Assembly: GCF_024679245.1 (NCBI RefSeq)
Contig: NC_090179.1
Location: 3,098,820 to 3,162,819 of the forward strand
Direction of reading: 5' to 3'
DNA from: Pseudorasbora parva
Taxonomy: Eukaryota > Chordata > Actinopteri > Cypriniformes > Gobionidae
DNA: 64,000 nt
Shown here piece by piece: positions 1 through 12,029 of the stretch (the stretch's first letter is position 1; the number at the start of each line of letters is the position of its first letter). The position numbers and the translations under genes were made by a program. The notes under the pieces were generated by a model, which saw only the letters and a program-made list of their open reading frames with translations, ran no database searches and was not told the DNA's origin.

Positions 1-339
1 GTAAGATAATTTCAAGCAATTCCGTAAAGGGTTACTTGTATTTAATTAAACATTTTTCCCTATCGGAAAATTTTAATATGTAATGAACGACTAGCAAATT
101 ATATTCATAAATTCATGAATATTGAATATTAAATCCCTTTTGAGTTAATTATTCCCCGAGACATTAAACTCAGAGTCATTGTCGTTACATCTGTGTGCTA
201 TTACATACTAATTTGTTAATCAGAGTTTCTTGTTAGTTAACAGTACATACTAGATTGTTAATATTGCGTTACTCATTTGTTCCTTTGTAGTTATTGATTA
301 ATGACGGAACAGTATTCTAAAGTGTTACCATTCATTTTA

Positions 340-812
340 TTCTTTCGGATTGTTTCGGTGATTGCCAAATCTGTTATTTTCCTTCACCCTCCCCGGGTCC
401 ATTGCGATCGACACCCTAAAATTAATTTGAGTATCATTTGAAATCTCGTTATTACTTTGAGCAGCCCGTTCTATCTGATCTATGAATAAATCTGCATTGT
501 GATTATTTTCAGGAGTTAAAACCGCATTAATAGCCATAGGTAGATTGTCCCCTGTTATAGTAAAATAATGATATATCCCGTATCGCCAGCCATTAACCTG
601 GAGAATGTAACAATTTCATCTAAAATAGTATTGAGAAGAATGTTATAGGCAGCTAGGTCCGTAGTAGCTATACTGTGAACTCTCCAAAAGTGCCCCCTTC
701 TGTGACAAGTCTACGAATTTCGTCTTGGTTTAAATTAATATTAGACATTGACGATTCGCTAGTTGATGGGAGCAAACGTCCGACCTGTTCATTATAAGCA
801 CCATTATTATTA
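340..812 (-). pseudogene. Decayed coding remnant, unrecognised protein
   Basis: Reading the minus strand from about 812 gives a plausible coding stretch (NEQVGRLLPSTSESS...) that ends at a stop near 670. A shifted frame resumes (AYNILLNTILDEIV) and shifts again into a 66-codon open frame at 537-337 beginning MAINAVLTPENNHNADLFID. The three pieces have protein-like composition, with Asn/Gln and acidic residues in a soluble pattern, and they follow one another without gaps. I read this as one gene broken by at least two indels. I do not recognise the family. It lies downstream of, and on the same strand as, the exons at 1328-2310, so it may be the 3' part of the same unit. The homology is unknown. 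Confidence 0.3.
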
Positions 813-1327
813 TTTTGTATAGTCAATTGCAGCCATTCTTGTTGGTTGCTTTATGAGATTTTGTAACGTTTCAGCTCTGTTAAGGATATTGGGCCTTATC
901 ATAGTTAGCTGCTGATTTATCAAGATCTTTTGTTTTAGTTTTTATTATAAAAAGACAATTTTATTATTGCAAAACGTGTGCTCCCGATGCCATACACATA
1001 CATGAATGTCAAGTGTTTTACAAATAACAAGTACACCTGTAATACATAGAAATACCCGATAATGACAGTACAAAATAATAGCAATATTGTAAATGAATCA
1101 AAAATGCATAAATGAAATACAGATGAATCAAACGGTTACATCAACAACATTGATAAAATTAACCAAATCAGTTACTGCTACAACACCAAGCGAAATTGCA
1201 GAACTACAAACACAGTATCATCTTCTATCCCTCATAATTATATAATACAAATCAGTCAACACTCTTTGAATGATGTTTAATCTCTCGCTAAATAATGACA
1301 GTGTTATTACTGAAAGTTGCTCGTCTC
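813..1327. other. AT-rich stretch, no gene seen
   Basis: I see AT-rich sequence with short poly-T and ATT runs and no convincing exon. It could be intron or 3' flank of the minus-strand unit on either side. Confidence 0.4.
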
Positions 1328-2310
1328 TTACTCCATGTAATGCACCGGCCAGTTCCATGCGTAGTCCTCGATTTTCCTGAATAATCTGCTGGGACTGTTC
1401 ATCCAGAATTCAACTGCACGCTCTGGGGTTTGCTGATATTGTTGCTGCTGTCCAATTATGGTCTGTAGATTAGTGACGATAGTGCTTTGTGAAGCATGCA
1501 CGATATCCTCTGTCTCTTGATACGACAAGGGTCTTCCCACAAGATCTAATATACATTCGAAATTATGATTCGTACGACGCAGGGTGTCATAAGACAACCT
1601 GTGTAGATCTTTTTCGTTGAACAACGGTTGTATTTCCGCAGGGCCCGAATCGCTCTCATCAGACCTCGACTCGGCTGAGTCTGAGAATTCAGCGCCGTTC
1701 CACGCATCCAGCTGGGAACTCGTAAATAATTCCAGTCCCCTATCTTCGTAGTCTTGTCCTGTAAAAAATACATAATAATTTATTATTATTATTAAATATA
1801 TATAGCCTATATTTATGCTAGGTAAAAATTATGATTACGCATTGATAACGTACCGTTACTTTTTGATGTTCTTAAACGTTGTGTACCAGGAGGTTACACA
1901 CGTTCGCCATAAATTTCCCTGAGACATTTTTCCCCACAGGTAGACGTGCTTGGGACCTCTCCATCGTCGACCGGAAATGCTCACGAATTGCTCGGTCCGA
2001 GCGATGACGTCTTCAGTGACGCTACACGAGCTGGAATCTGGTACGTCATTAGAAGATGCCTCTGACGGGACACTTCCATCCACTGAAATATTACAAATAT
2101 ATTATTATAACAATAAATAATCCTTTACAATATAATGACAACAATCTGTAATACGTAGCCTACGGACTCTTACCATTAATAATATCTTGAACGACATCCC
2201 TGGGGGCCCTATCTTGCACCCAGCGCAATTGACTTTGTACACCGACGCATGTGTCATTCCTATTTTGCACCTGCGCAAAGCGCGCTTTTCCCTCCACAGA
2301 AGCACGTCGC
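1328..2310 (-). CDS. Multi-exon gene of unknown family
   Basis: Three minus-strand blocks look like real exons. The first (about 2310 down to 2174) ends in a strong donor, AATG|GTAAGA, in the frame reading QLRWVQDRAPRDVVQDIIN. The second starts after TTTCAG at 2082 and reads VDGSVPSEASSNDVPD. The codon split across this junction is phase-compatible. The second block stays open to about 1857 and includes GKMSQGNLWRTCVTSWYTTF. The third starts after TTTTTTACAG at 1758, reads on through DLHRLSYDTLRRTNHNFEC and a Gln-rich segment, and ends at a stop near 1328. The junction from the second to the third block does not keep phase with the obvious donor, so an exon may be missing or the gene is damaged. 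I recognise no domain. It could be a transposon-borne gene. Confidence 0.4.
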
Positions 2311-3200
2311 TAAACTAGTGAATGAACTTGCGCTCCCTGGGCGGTTCAGCGCAAAAAAAGGAGGCGTGTTTCGGCGCTAACAATCCCTGGTGCTATTTTG
2401 CTGTCCCATTAAACAATTGCGTCACTGACAAGAAAAAACCTGGTCTAAAGTCAGTGGCGCGCTGTTCATTATGCTATTTTAAGGGCGCATGCTTGACCAT
2501 AATGTATAGCGTCCACAACGCGCATAAACTTTGCTCATGTAATCTACACAGATGCAACAGTTATTATTGGAAATCATAAATTGTTACACTAAAAAAATAT
2601 TAACACATGAGATGACGGAAATCATTGTGGTGTGCCACGAAGATGTGAAAAAATAGGCATAAATCTAGCTTACAAATTATTCAGGCTAATTGTAGTAATT
2701 AAGGATCAGACCTGTTTGCCCAATAGTGGCAAGACATATGTATATAAGGACATCTGACAAATTGGTTTGTCCGTCAAAAAAAAAAAGACTGAAAAACTGA
2801 AAAAACTGTTTAACCTACGCCTGTTTAACCGACGCTATTTTGGGTGGGTTTCTCCCATCCCCATACAACACAACTTCTCTGTCTTTCACTGCTCTTACAA
2901 GAACATCAGTCTCCTCGGCTGTGAACCGCTCCTGGTGTGCGCCTGGTAAATACGCCATAATAATAGCAATCCATAATGGAACTTGCGCACCTGCTTTTAA
3001 AGGGAATGTTGGATGACGTTTTGATTGGTTTATTCACGTTACGCCCAAACCACACCTATGAATAATGAAGCTACTTCAAAACAAACCATTTTAGATTTGT
3101 GCCGGGTGCAAGAGCCATTTATCCCGCCGGGAAAATAGCAACAACGCCGAGACCCGCCCACAAAGTTACTTGCACTTTGACACTTGCGTTTCAGATTGTT
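2311..3200. other. Intergenic, no supported gene
   Basis: Mixed sequence with scattered short open frames that lack splice signals or protein-like composition. I see nothing I can name. Confidence 0.4.
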
Positions 3201-3214
3201 AAAATAGGGCCCTG

Positions 3215-3370
3215 GGTGTTTTCTTCTGCTCTGAGGGGGAATGTTAGGGGGCAGAGACTGGGGGGGTACGTGCTAATTTTGCACGTACCCCCGGCTCTCA
3301 CTGACGATTTAGCCATCGGGGGGAGAGGATGCTTTTGCACTGAACTCCATAGGAAAACATTGTTTTGATT
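3215..3370 (+). repeat. Diverged repeat, copy 1 (partner at 3602-3738)
   Basis: The stretch from CTTCTGCTCTGAGG to GAACTCCATAGGAAAACATT recurs, diverged, at 3602-3738 (CTTCTGCTCTAAGAGGAGTG to GAGCTCCATAAGAAAAC). Each copy holds a small hairpin, TACGTGC..GCACGTA in this one and GTGTGT..ACACAC in the other. The second copy is the target of the DIRS insertion: its right flank (ATTTTTT) resumes at 6245, matching AAAACATTGTTTT here. Family unknown. Confidence 0.5.
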
Positions 3371-3454
3371 AAACTAAATAAAAATGTAATGTTAAAATGT
3401 AATGAGAAAACTGCTTAATATTATTTTGCTTTTATTTTTTATTGATTTTAATCA

Positions 3455-3481
3455 CTGCTGTGTGTGTGTGTGTGTGTGTGT
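3455..3481. repeat. (TG)n microsatellite
   Basis: An uninterrupted TG run of about 12 units lies directly in the sequence. Confidence 0.9.
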
Positions 3482-3735
3482 TGAAACAATTAGTCTTGAG
3501 AATGTCAAGAACAAATAAATGAACTACATTGAACTAAACAACACATGTTAAAACAAAAATAAGTATTATTAACTTTTATTTACCATTATTGAACTCTAAC
3601 TGATGCATTCTTCTGCTCTAAGAGGAGTGTTAGGGGCGGAGACTGGGGGTGTGTCTTTACACACGCTCCCACAGCTCATTCCAATTCTGTCATCAGAGAG
3701 AGAGAAGATGCTTTTACACCCGAGCTCCATAAGAA

Positions 3736-6244
3736 AACGTCCCTGGTTACGACTGTAACCTTAGTTCCCTGAGAACAGGGAACGAGACGCTGCGTCAGCT
3801 GACGCTACGGGGGGAACGCCTCCAGCGTGACCGGTGTCTGAACTACTATCAAATCATGGAAATCCTACTGACCGGCGACAGCCTATGATGTCATCAAGGT
3901 GCGATCAGGAAGTATATAAGGGCGCCTTGCAAACATGACACTAGCTTCTTTGTCTGAAGGGACTGTTTGGCAGGCAGGCCTTGAAGCATGGCAAACTGAC
4001 GAAGCGTCTCGTTCCCTGTTCTCAGGGAACTAAGGTTACAGTCGTAACCGGGGACATTCCCTTTCGAAAGGGAACTCGAGCTGCGTTAGCTGACGCTACG
4101 GGGAACGATATACCCACGCCGCCATGCTGAGGGGAGTGCATGCCCCTTACTAGCAGTGATAACTGCCTGGACAAGAGTTTGAAAAGGAAAGTCTGAACCA
4201 CTCCCCCTCTGGTCACACTAGGCTGTCAGTGACAGCATTACCTACGGTCATAGCCCAAGCTATATGCCTAAGGTAGGACCTTATTAAGTTTTTATCTGAG
4301 GTCTCTTACCCTCGGCTGCTCAAAGGCCTGGGACCAACTACTTCAACAGAAGGGGTCCCTTTAAGGGAATGTGGCTAGGGGGCCTGAGGGCGCCCCAGCC
4401 GGTCACTATTCGGGAAAACCTTCACCGAATGCCACCAGGGAAGGCCTGACCTAGCATCACTTATGTGGGACACCCTGGCTTGGCCAACCCTGTCTGTTTA
4501 GAAACAGAGCCTCCGGACTTTGCTTACTCATGAGCATCCAGACTGAGGGACTGCAAACTGGCAATGTCCTCCTCAAACCGGAACTCAGAGACGGGAATCC
4601 TGGAGAGAAGTACTCAGCATAGTGCTTCTTACCCCTGCCAGCGAGGGGAGTCTCTTCTGCTCGGGGAACTACAGGCCCACTCTTCTCTGTAGAAACTTGT
4701 TTCCTATATCCATCATCCCACAAAACCCCTCAGGGAAGCATAGAGTCCAAACATACAGGAAAGAAAGAATGTTTGCCCTATAAAGGGGACTCACCCGCTC
4801 TCCTCTGGTGCCTCATCGCTTTCATGTAACATGCATGCTTCGGCGCACCAAACCTGAGGGGGGCGCTTCTCACATACCTGCCAGGCGGGACCTAGAGTAT
4901 CATCACTTCATGGCCCCACCACAGGCCGATTGCAAGAAGTGCCTGGGAAGATGCTGAAGAAGAGGAGAAAAAGTCAGTTGTAATTCTTAACCCATATTTT
5001 CATCCATATCACCAACCGCGTTGTGATAAACCTTTCCTCTTCTCCGGGAGTCCGCCTCTTTGCGCACCGCCCTCAACCACGGGGCGCACGAGAGGCAATG
5101 TTGGCCCTCAGGCCCCGCCACTGGTCTATGACCGCGACGCCTACCGCCTGCCTGGGACTGGGATCTCAGCGGCGTGCAGGTCCTCAGACACCACCGCACA
5201 CACTTTCTCGATGCTGGCCCGAGGGCCCTGCTATCGCTGGAGTGTCGCGTGTCCGCCGCCCTGCATCAGGGTTTTTATTTATTTTATTTTATTCCCTGAT
5301 GAGATCCCTCAGCAGACCTTCCCAGTATACTTGTAGCACCGACATTGTGTATAAAGTAGCACCGGGCTGACCCGCTGCCGTGTATGCCCTGCCATCTAAA
5401 ACAAAACATATCGTTAAAAAAGCTTAGATGGCAGGGTTGGAGCTCTCAGTGTTCAAACTGGAGATGGTTTCTTCAATGCCCTCCCGATCTCAGTAAGGAG
5501 ATCAGAAAGGAATGGAAAGCTCAACCTTAGCCAATGATTTTATGGCGGGGAGAAATCGATCGTAAATCTAATACGAGTGATCTCTCCTCTAACGCGCCCA
5601 CATGGCAGTCGCAGCCCTTGCAGAGTGTACATAACATTCATCGACTCCGCATACACGTTCAGGACGGCTGCTAGCTAGTTTATCTTCTTCCCAGCCATCC
5701 CTAAGAGCATTTCTCATAGATATTGTCAGCCGCCAGATCGCCAGAGGGAACCGCCCTCTGTGACGACCGGCAAGCTCCATCCGAGGAAACATGACATGCA
5801 CCCGCGCTCAGCCTCGGCGTGAGTGGGACTATGTCACTTAGTCTCAGATGCAACCATCCTCTTCCCTCAGGAAGAGAGCCAGACGAGAGCGGAGCGATCT
5901 CATACTGTGTTTAACAAACGCTCCCGTTGCACACAAACAAACAACTCCATAAGAGCTTGCCTGTGCACGCTCTTAATCCCAGGCAGAAATCAAATGAATT
6001 CGGATTACCTTAGACTTGAAGCATTCAGACAAAACAGTCCCTGAAGACGAAAAAGTTAGTGTCATGTTTGCAAGGCGCCGTTATATACTTCCTGGTCGCA
6101 CCTTGATGACATCATAGGCTGTCGCCGGTCAGTAGAATTGCCATGATTTGATAGTAGTTCAAACTATCGGTCTACCGGTCACGCTGGAGGCCTTCCCCCC
6201 GTAGCGTCAGCTGACGCAGCTCGAGTTCCCTTTCGAAAGGGAAC
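3736..6244 (-). mobile_element. Non-autonomous DIRS-type retrotransposon
   Basis: The ends form long inverted repeats. The stretch 3739-3990 (TAACCTTAGTTCCCTGAG..., a TATATAAGG box, TTGCAAACATGACAC) is mirrored by 6030-6244. Just inside the low-coordinate repeat, 4000-4115 joins the complements of the two element ends (TAAGGTTACAGTCGTAACCGG next to ATTCCCTTTCGAAAGGGAAC). That is the internal complementary region diagnostic of DIRS elements. Both outer ends carry AAC (GTT on the element strand), at 3736-3738 and 6242-6244, the expected 3-nt recombinase crossover. The internal 1.9 kb has only short broken frames and no RT or recombinase motifs, so I infer an internally deleted element that depends on a relative such as the one at 23566-28925. 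Confidence 0.75.
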
Positions 6245-6487
6245 ATTTTTTTTTCTAAAGAAAACTGTAACAGTGTAAGTGAAATAACTTAACATTATTG
6301 GTACTTTCTTTCTTTGATATGTTTAAAACATATACCTTTTTGAGCCTACTCTATAATCTATCTTTCTTTTTCTGGAAAAAACTTTTTTAAAATGATTGAA
6401 CATTGAATTTATTTAACAAAAAGCTATATGTTTGTATGTCAAGGAAAAAACTTTAACTTGTCTTTATCTTAAAACACCATACCTGTA

Positions 6488-7025
6488 GTGACTTGGCTAC
6501 ATATATTAATAAATTAAATTAGTTCAATAGGGAATTATGGGGATTAATATTTAATTATTTATTATTAATCATAACTGGTTATGATCAAAAAATAAATCTT
6601 CAAATCACCCAATAGGACATACCTAACCTAGGTATTTAAGCAATATAAATTTGGTTAACAACAATGGATTGCAATTAACGAATATATATTAAATTATTAC
6701 AGAATAACCTTTAAAGAATTAATTCAAAACTCATCTGATCCGTTCTTTTAACGAACGATCAGTACAATCTCTTATCAACTCTCAAAGCTTTTATTCCTTC
6801 TACCAAATCTCTGGGAAGGTTACTCTTCTGGCCACAAAGAATAAACTTTCCGAGCTATTGGGATATTAGTTAAAGTATTCAAAGATACTCATGAGAGCTG
6901 TAGCTAGATCTGAACATTAAAGTGACTTATGTCTTGTGAGCAGTAACAATGACAATTAAGCATGGATACAATGGTTTTAATAATTGATACTACGAATACA
7001 TACGACTAGATAAAGAATACATGTA
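6488..7025 (-). repeat. LTR-like dispersed repeat, copy 1
   Basis: From TGTAGTGACTTGGCTACA to about ACATGTATAT this sequence is nearly identical to 51780-52318; by eye only a few percent of bases differ. It is AT-rich, has no coding frame, starts TGTAGTGACT and holds AATAAA-like signals on the minus strand. Two non-coding copies 45 kb apart, one of them interrupting a Helitron, suggest an LTR or other dispersed element. Orientation and the other end are uncertain. Homology may run on here to about 7610. Confidence 0.55.
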
Positions 7026-7720
7026 TATACAGAATAACGACAGGTAACAAAATAGAAAAGGAGAAAGAAGAGAAAGGAAGGGTTCAGAATGGCATTTCAC
7101 AAACATTACTACAGAGAGCCAGCAAAGAACAATATCACCTTAAACAGGGTTACTAGTCTTAAACGCATCTAAATTTCGATGGAATTTATACTTGCATGGG
7201 TTGCTTTGTGTTTAGTATAAAAGAATGCGTGTGGGTCCTCTCAAGAGTGTTCTGTGAGCTGGAGCGCTCTCTCTCAGTTCTTCCAAGTGATCTCCGATCA
7301 GCGGGAAGTTTGAAGGTAGTTTGAAAGTTAATGTTGCCAAAAGGAGAGGAAGGTTTCCTTCGGAGTTGTGGAAGTTCCTTGACCGTTGAGATGGTGTTCA
7401 GTGCCTTTGTCCAAGGACTGAGTAGCGGAGCGCGCTGACTTCAAGGGAAACAACCACTCTGACTTCACCTCTTAGCCAGGGCCGAAGCCTCATGGCAAGA
7501 GGTGAGCCGGCTTCAGAGGACAATAGGGAAGGTCCGAGGACGAGTAGAGAAGAGACCAAAGAAATGTTTCCACTTGTCTTTTAAGACAATTAATCCACAC
7601 CCCTTTTGGGTTAGTTTACCAGATCCAGAGGGTGAATTCTGAGCGGAAAAAATTCTCTTTGTCTCTGTTTACGACCTACTTTGCATGTTTTATCAGGTGT
7701 CGTAAAGGGTGTCGATTTTA

Positions 7721-9232
7721 TACACAGCAAAATCCCCAGTGTTAAATCAACACTGCTCAGAGTGTATTTGGTCCCACTCCACAGAGAGTTAAAATAACAC
7801 TGAAGCATTGTTAAAGTTAATGAGATAATTAAGAGATGAATTAAGGGGTGATTGAACCATTAGTGATTAACACCTGATGATAATGAGCAGAATCACTGAA
7901 GGACAGAGAAACACGAGAACTACAACTGACTTCAGCCACAGCTTTAGATGAAATCAACTGAAGATAAAAGAAGACATTAAATCTCTGAAGATCTCAGCAG
8001 AGGAGGATTAAACTACTTCACAGTTATTCCTGTCATACTGTTCATCTACATAAGCTTTTATTGAGAATTAACAGATTTAGATGTTGATGTTTTGTGGAAA
8101 ATGTTTGGTCACCATTATGCTGATCAGTGTTTCCTTTAGTTGGGCAGTTTGACTTGGCTTTTTGAAGAGCGGTGTTGCTAACAGTGTTTTCTAAAACACT
8201 TACTAAGTTACAATGGAAGACAGAAGCAAATCAGTTCATATAGTTTTCATAATAAAACAGAATGACTTACTAATCTCATCACTGACCAAATTTGCTATTT
8301 AGTAGATTTGTTTTGTGCCACAGATCAGATTTTGAATTTAGATTTAATTTTATTTTTTTCAAAATTACAGAACCAAAGGTTTTAGCCAGACATCAATAAT
8401 CAGCTATGATTCTCAACAATGGTGACATGGTTCATGCTGCAATGCATGCTGGGAACCAATGTGTTTTATAATTAGGTGGCTCCCAGAATGCATTGTGACA
8501 TTAAACATGTCACCATTGTTGAGATTCATATGTTGATTCTTGATGTCTGTGTCCAAATGATTTTTTTCCCCTTAAAATTAAGAAATCTAAATTCTATTTA
8601 ATTTGTGGCAAGAATTTCATGTTGCCGAACAATTTACTTAAAAACAAATAACTGCTTTTGTTCTGTATAAGATTGGTGATCTCAATCTTTAAAACTTTAT
8701 TTGACAACAATCTGTATGATGCATAAAACATTTTCTTTGCAAAAAAATGTGTTTTGGCAACACTGTTACAAAGATTGAAATGTTAGTTTAAAGTCAAACT
8801 GCCCAACTAAATGAAACACTAATCACCGTAATGGTGACTGAATGATTTCCATAAAACATCAGTATCTAAACCTCTGTTAATTCTCAATAAAAACAGATGT
8901 AGAAGTACAGTATGACAAAAGTAATTGTGAAGTAGTTTAATCCTACTCCGCTGAGATCTTCAGAGATTTAATGTCTTCTTTTATCTTCAGTTGATTTCAT
9001 CTAAAGCTGTGGCTGAAGTCAGTTGTAGTTCTTGTGTTTCTCTTTCCTTCAGTGATTCTGCTCATTATCATCAGGTGTTCATCACTAATGGTCAATCCAC
9101 TTAATGAAACTCTTAATCTCTTAATTATCTCATTAACTTTAACACCGCTTCAGTGTTATTTTAACTCTCTTTGGAGTGGGACCAAATACACTCTGAGTAG
9201 TGTTGATTTAACACTGGGGATTTTACTGTGTA
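7721..9232. mobile_element. Long foldback MITE 1 (near-perfect palindrome)
   Basis: The termini TACACAGCAAAATCCCCAGT (7721) and the reverse complement of ACTGGGGATTTTACTGTGTA (ending 9232) match. The arms stay alignable over roughly 700 bp each: CACCTGATGATAATGAGCAG on the left against CTGCTCATTATCATCAGGTG on the right, then the AACTGAAGATAAAAGAAG tract. The turn lies near 8476. There is no transposase frame. Such DNA would form a very long hairpin as ssDNA or RNA. Both arms near the turn carry GCATGCTGGGA/TCCCAGAATGCATTG motifs resembling ZNF143 sites. Confidence 0.8.
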
Positions 9233-9480
9233 CAGTTTTACTCCCAAGTTTGCTAAACGTATTAATGATACATTTCATAATCCTATTCTGTGCATCGTTG
9301 ATTAAGTCAAAGAGAGAGGAATATTTAGATATCAAACACGTTATGGCTGGGAGATATTAAAGCAGAGATACATTCTTACACAGGAATACAAGCATTTAAA
9401 ATGAACTTACATTGTTTATACATCATGACTATGTTGGTATGACATATGGAGCATACATACACACAATGATACCTCATATA

Positions 9481-12029
9481 TACACTGTAAAAAATGATTG
9501 TGATTTTAACGGTCAAAGGTTGTAAAAATGCTACAGTTAAAAACTGTTATTTGGTTAACACAAAGTTTCCTTACTATATACGGTGAATAACTGCAATAGA
9601 TCTAACCTTATGCCCGTGAAATTTACAGAAAAACAATGTAAAATCCCAAAAGAAAATTATAGAAAACCCAAAAGCATATATTTTTTGTTTGAATCACAGT
9701 GACATTTTGTAAACTATTAAACAGAATATTTTGTTATATTTACAACATGTGATTATAATAAAATTTTATTTGATAAAACTACAAATATTGGTATTAAAAA
9801 CCTGTACGTTTTTTGAGAAAATACTGTAAAAACTAGTTTGTTAATTTGACATGCAAATATTGTTGACAATTACAATTTTTTGTTAATCTTAAAAATGTAA
9901 GTCACTTTACACGTTTATGCATTTAAAAAATGTCTAAACATGTATTTGTATTGCATATAAATGTTCCATGCATTTGGATTATGTAATTTTAACAAACAAA
10001 TTAATCAACTTACTAAGAATCACTATCTAAGAATCAGTAATAAAAATCTTATTTGTAAATCATTTATAAATGAAACGTTAAATGAACACTTCCTAGTGTT
10101 CATGTGTGTGCTCACTAATGAGTTAAAGTACCATTGAAGCAGTGTTGAAGTTTATGAGATAATTAAGAGATGATTGAGCATTAATGATGAACACCTGATG
10201 ATAATAAGCACAATCACTGAAGGAAAGAGAAACACGAGAACTACAGCTGACTTCAGCCACAGCTTTAGATGAAATCAACTGAAGATAAAAGAAGGCATTA
10301 AATCTCTGAAGATCTCATCAGAGGAGGATTAAACAACTCCACAAACAGCATTACCAGCTTCACACATTACCAACCAGACTGATTTTATTTCTGTGGATGT
10401 TGATGTTTGATTGAAAATAATAGTTTTATTTGAAGTCACCATGATGGTGAGAAGTGTTTGCTTTAGTTGGGCTCTTGACCCTTGACTCTCCAACATTAGT
10501 TTTCTGGCTGCTTTAACTGTGTTTAGAAAGCACTTTAGTTACAGCATGGAAAGCCAAGAAAACACATGGTCAGATGATTTGTCTCTTTGTTCATGATTAT
10601 ATAATTGATTATGTAATCATCATCTAGTGATCACTGGTCTTGTTCAGAGTCTAAGACTCTGTTTATGTGTTACTAATTCTGTTTAATCATAATAGTGGCC
10701 AGTTGATTCTATAGCATGAGCGCAGTTGTGGCAATCTATTATGCAGAATTTAAAAAAAATAGTGCACAAAAGGTTTTAATCTATAACAAACATTAGACAC
10801 AAACAGATATCAAGAATCAGTGTATGAATCTCAACAATGGTGACAATCAATTAAAAGCTTAATGCTGCAGTGCATGCTGGGTACCACCAATCAAAACTCT
10901 CCAATGAGTCCCAGCATGCATTGCGGCATGAATAAATTATGCATCTGAATTGTGTTTTTTTTTTTTTGTCACCATTGTAGAGATGCAAACACTGATTCTT
11001 GATGTCTGTGTTTGTCTAAATAATGCCATAGATTAAACCTTTTTTTTGGTCCTGCAAGTTGTTTGATTGCCACAACAATGCATGAGTTTATAATGTAAAC
11101 CACATGGCTTTTATTACGCATGCTACACAATTAACACATTACCTCCATAACCAGAGCATTAGAATCTGAATGAGTTTAGTGATTCAGCCGCTACATGATG
11201 ATTAATATAATCATCATTAAAGAGCCAAATCACCTGGCCATGGTTTTTTGACTTTAAATGCCATAACAAAAGTGCTTTACAAACACAGTTAAAGCAGCCA
11301 GAAAAATAATGTTGGAGAGTCAAGGGTCAAGAGCCCAACTAAAGCAAACACTGCTCACCATTACAACAATAAAATCAGTTTGGTTAGTAATGCATGAAGC
11401 TGGTAATGTTGTTTGTGGAGTTATTTAATCCTCTGATGGGATCTTCAGAGATTTAATGTCTTCTTTTATCTTCAGTTGATTTCATCTAAAGCTGTGGCTG
11501 AAGTCAGTCGTAGTTCTCGTGTTTCTCTTTCCTTCAGTGATTCTGCTCATTATCATCAGGTGTTCATCATTAATGTTCAATCATCAATTAATTATCTCAT
11601 TAACTTCAACACTGCTTCAATGGTACTTTAACTCAGTAGTGAGCATACACATAAACACTAGGAAGTGTTAATTTAACATGGGTGTTTTTCTGTGTACTTT
11701 TACATAATTCCTAACTGTTTCATTTACGTATAACTGGCATATATTAATCATCTTTAGTTTATTAATTTGTCTATGTAAAAATAATCCAAATGCATTGAAA
11801 ATGTATATGCAGTTTACATACATAAATTTTATGCTTTACATTTTAATGTAATACTTACTGGTTTTCTATTTATTTTTAATAAAAATGAAAAAAAAAAACT
11901 GTGCCTCCTCTAACCACAGACTTAATTTTGAATTTCATAGTGCGCATAGTTTCATAATTCTCTGGTAACCACAGCTGCCAGCATTTTCCTGTAAAAATAA
12001 CATTTTTTTGTAGTTTTTTTTACAGTGTA
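9481..12029. mobile_element. TA-flanked foldback element (Angel-like ends)
   Basis: Ends TACACTGTAAAAAATG (9481) and TTTTTTTTACAGTGTA (12029) are inverted copies. The inner flanks also pair imperfectly: GCATTTGGATTATGTAA near 9971 and the complement of ATAATCCAAATGCAT near 11790. The middle is occupied by a second foldback element (10085-11698). Ends of the CACTGTAAAAA type flanked by TA are typical of fish inverted-repeat elements such as Angel. That identity is from memory. Confidence 0.65.
10085..11698. mobile_element. Long foldback MITE 2, related to MITE 1
   Basis: Arms starting AACACTTCCTAGTGTTCATG (left) and the complement of CATAAACACTAGGAAGTGTT (right) pair over about 750 bp, with the turn near 10890. 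Inner sequence is shared with MITE 1 (CACCTGATGATAAT, CTGAAGGAAAGAGAAACACG, AACTGAAGATAAAAGAAG). The right end keeps a TACACAGAAAAACACCC tail like the MITE 1 terminus, while the left end appears truncated. It has no coding capacity. The turn holds TCCCAGCATGCATTGCGG, a close match to the ZNF143 consensus. Confidence 0.75.

Noticed and set aside
3099..3368. 89-codon plus-strand frame
   Set aside because: Lies across the diverged repeat with a partner at 3602; the frame is broken there and has no domain.
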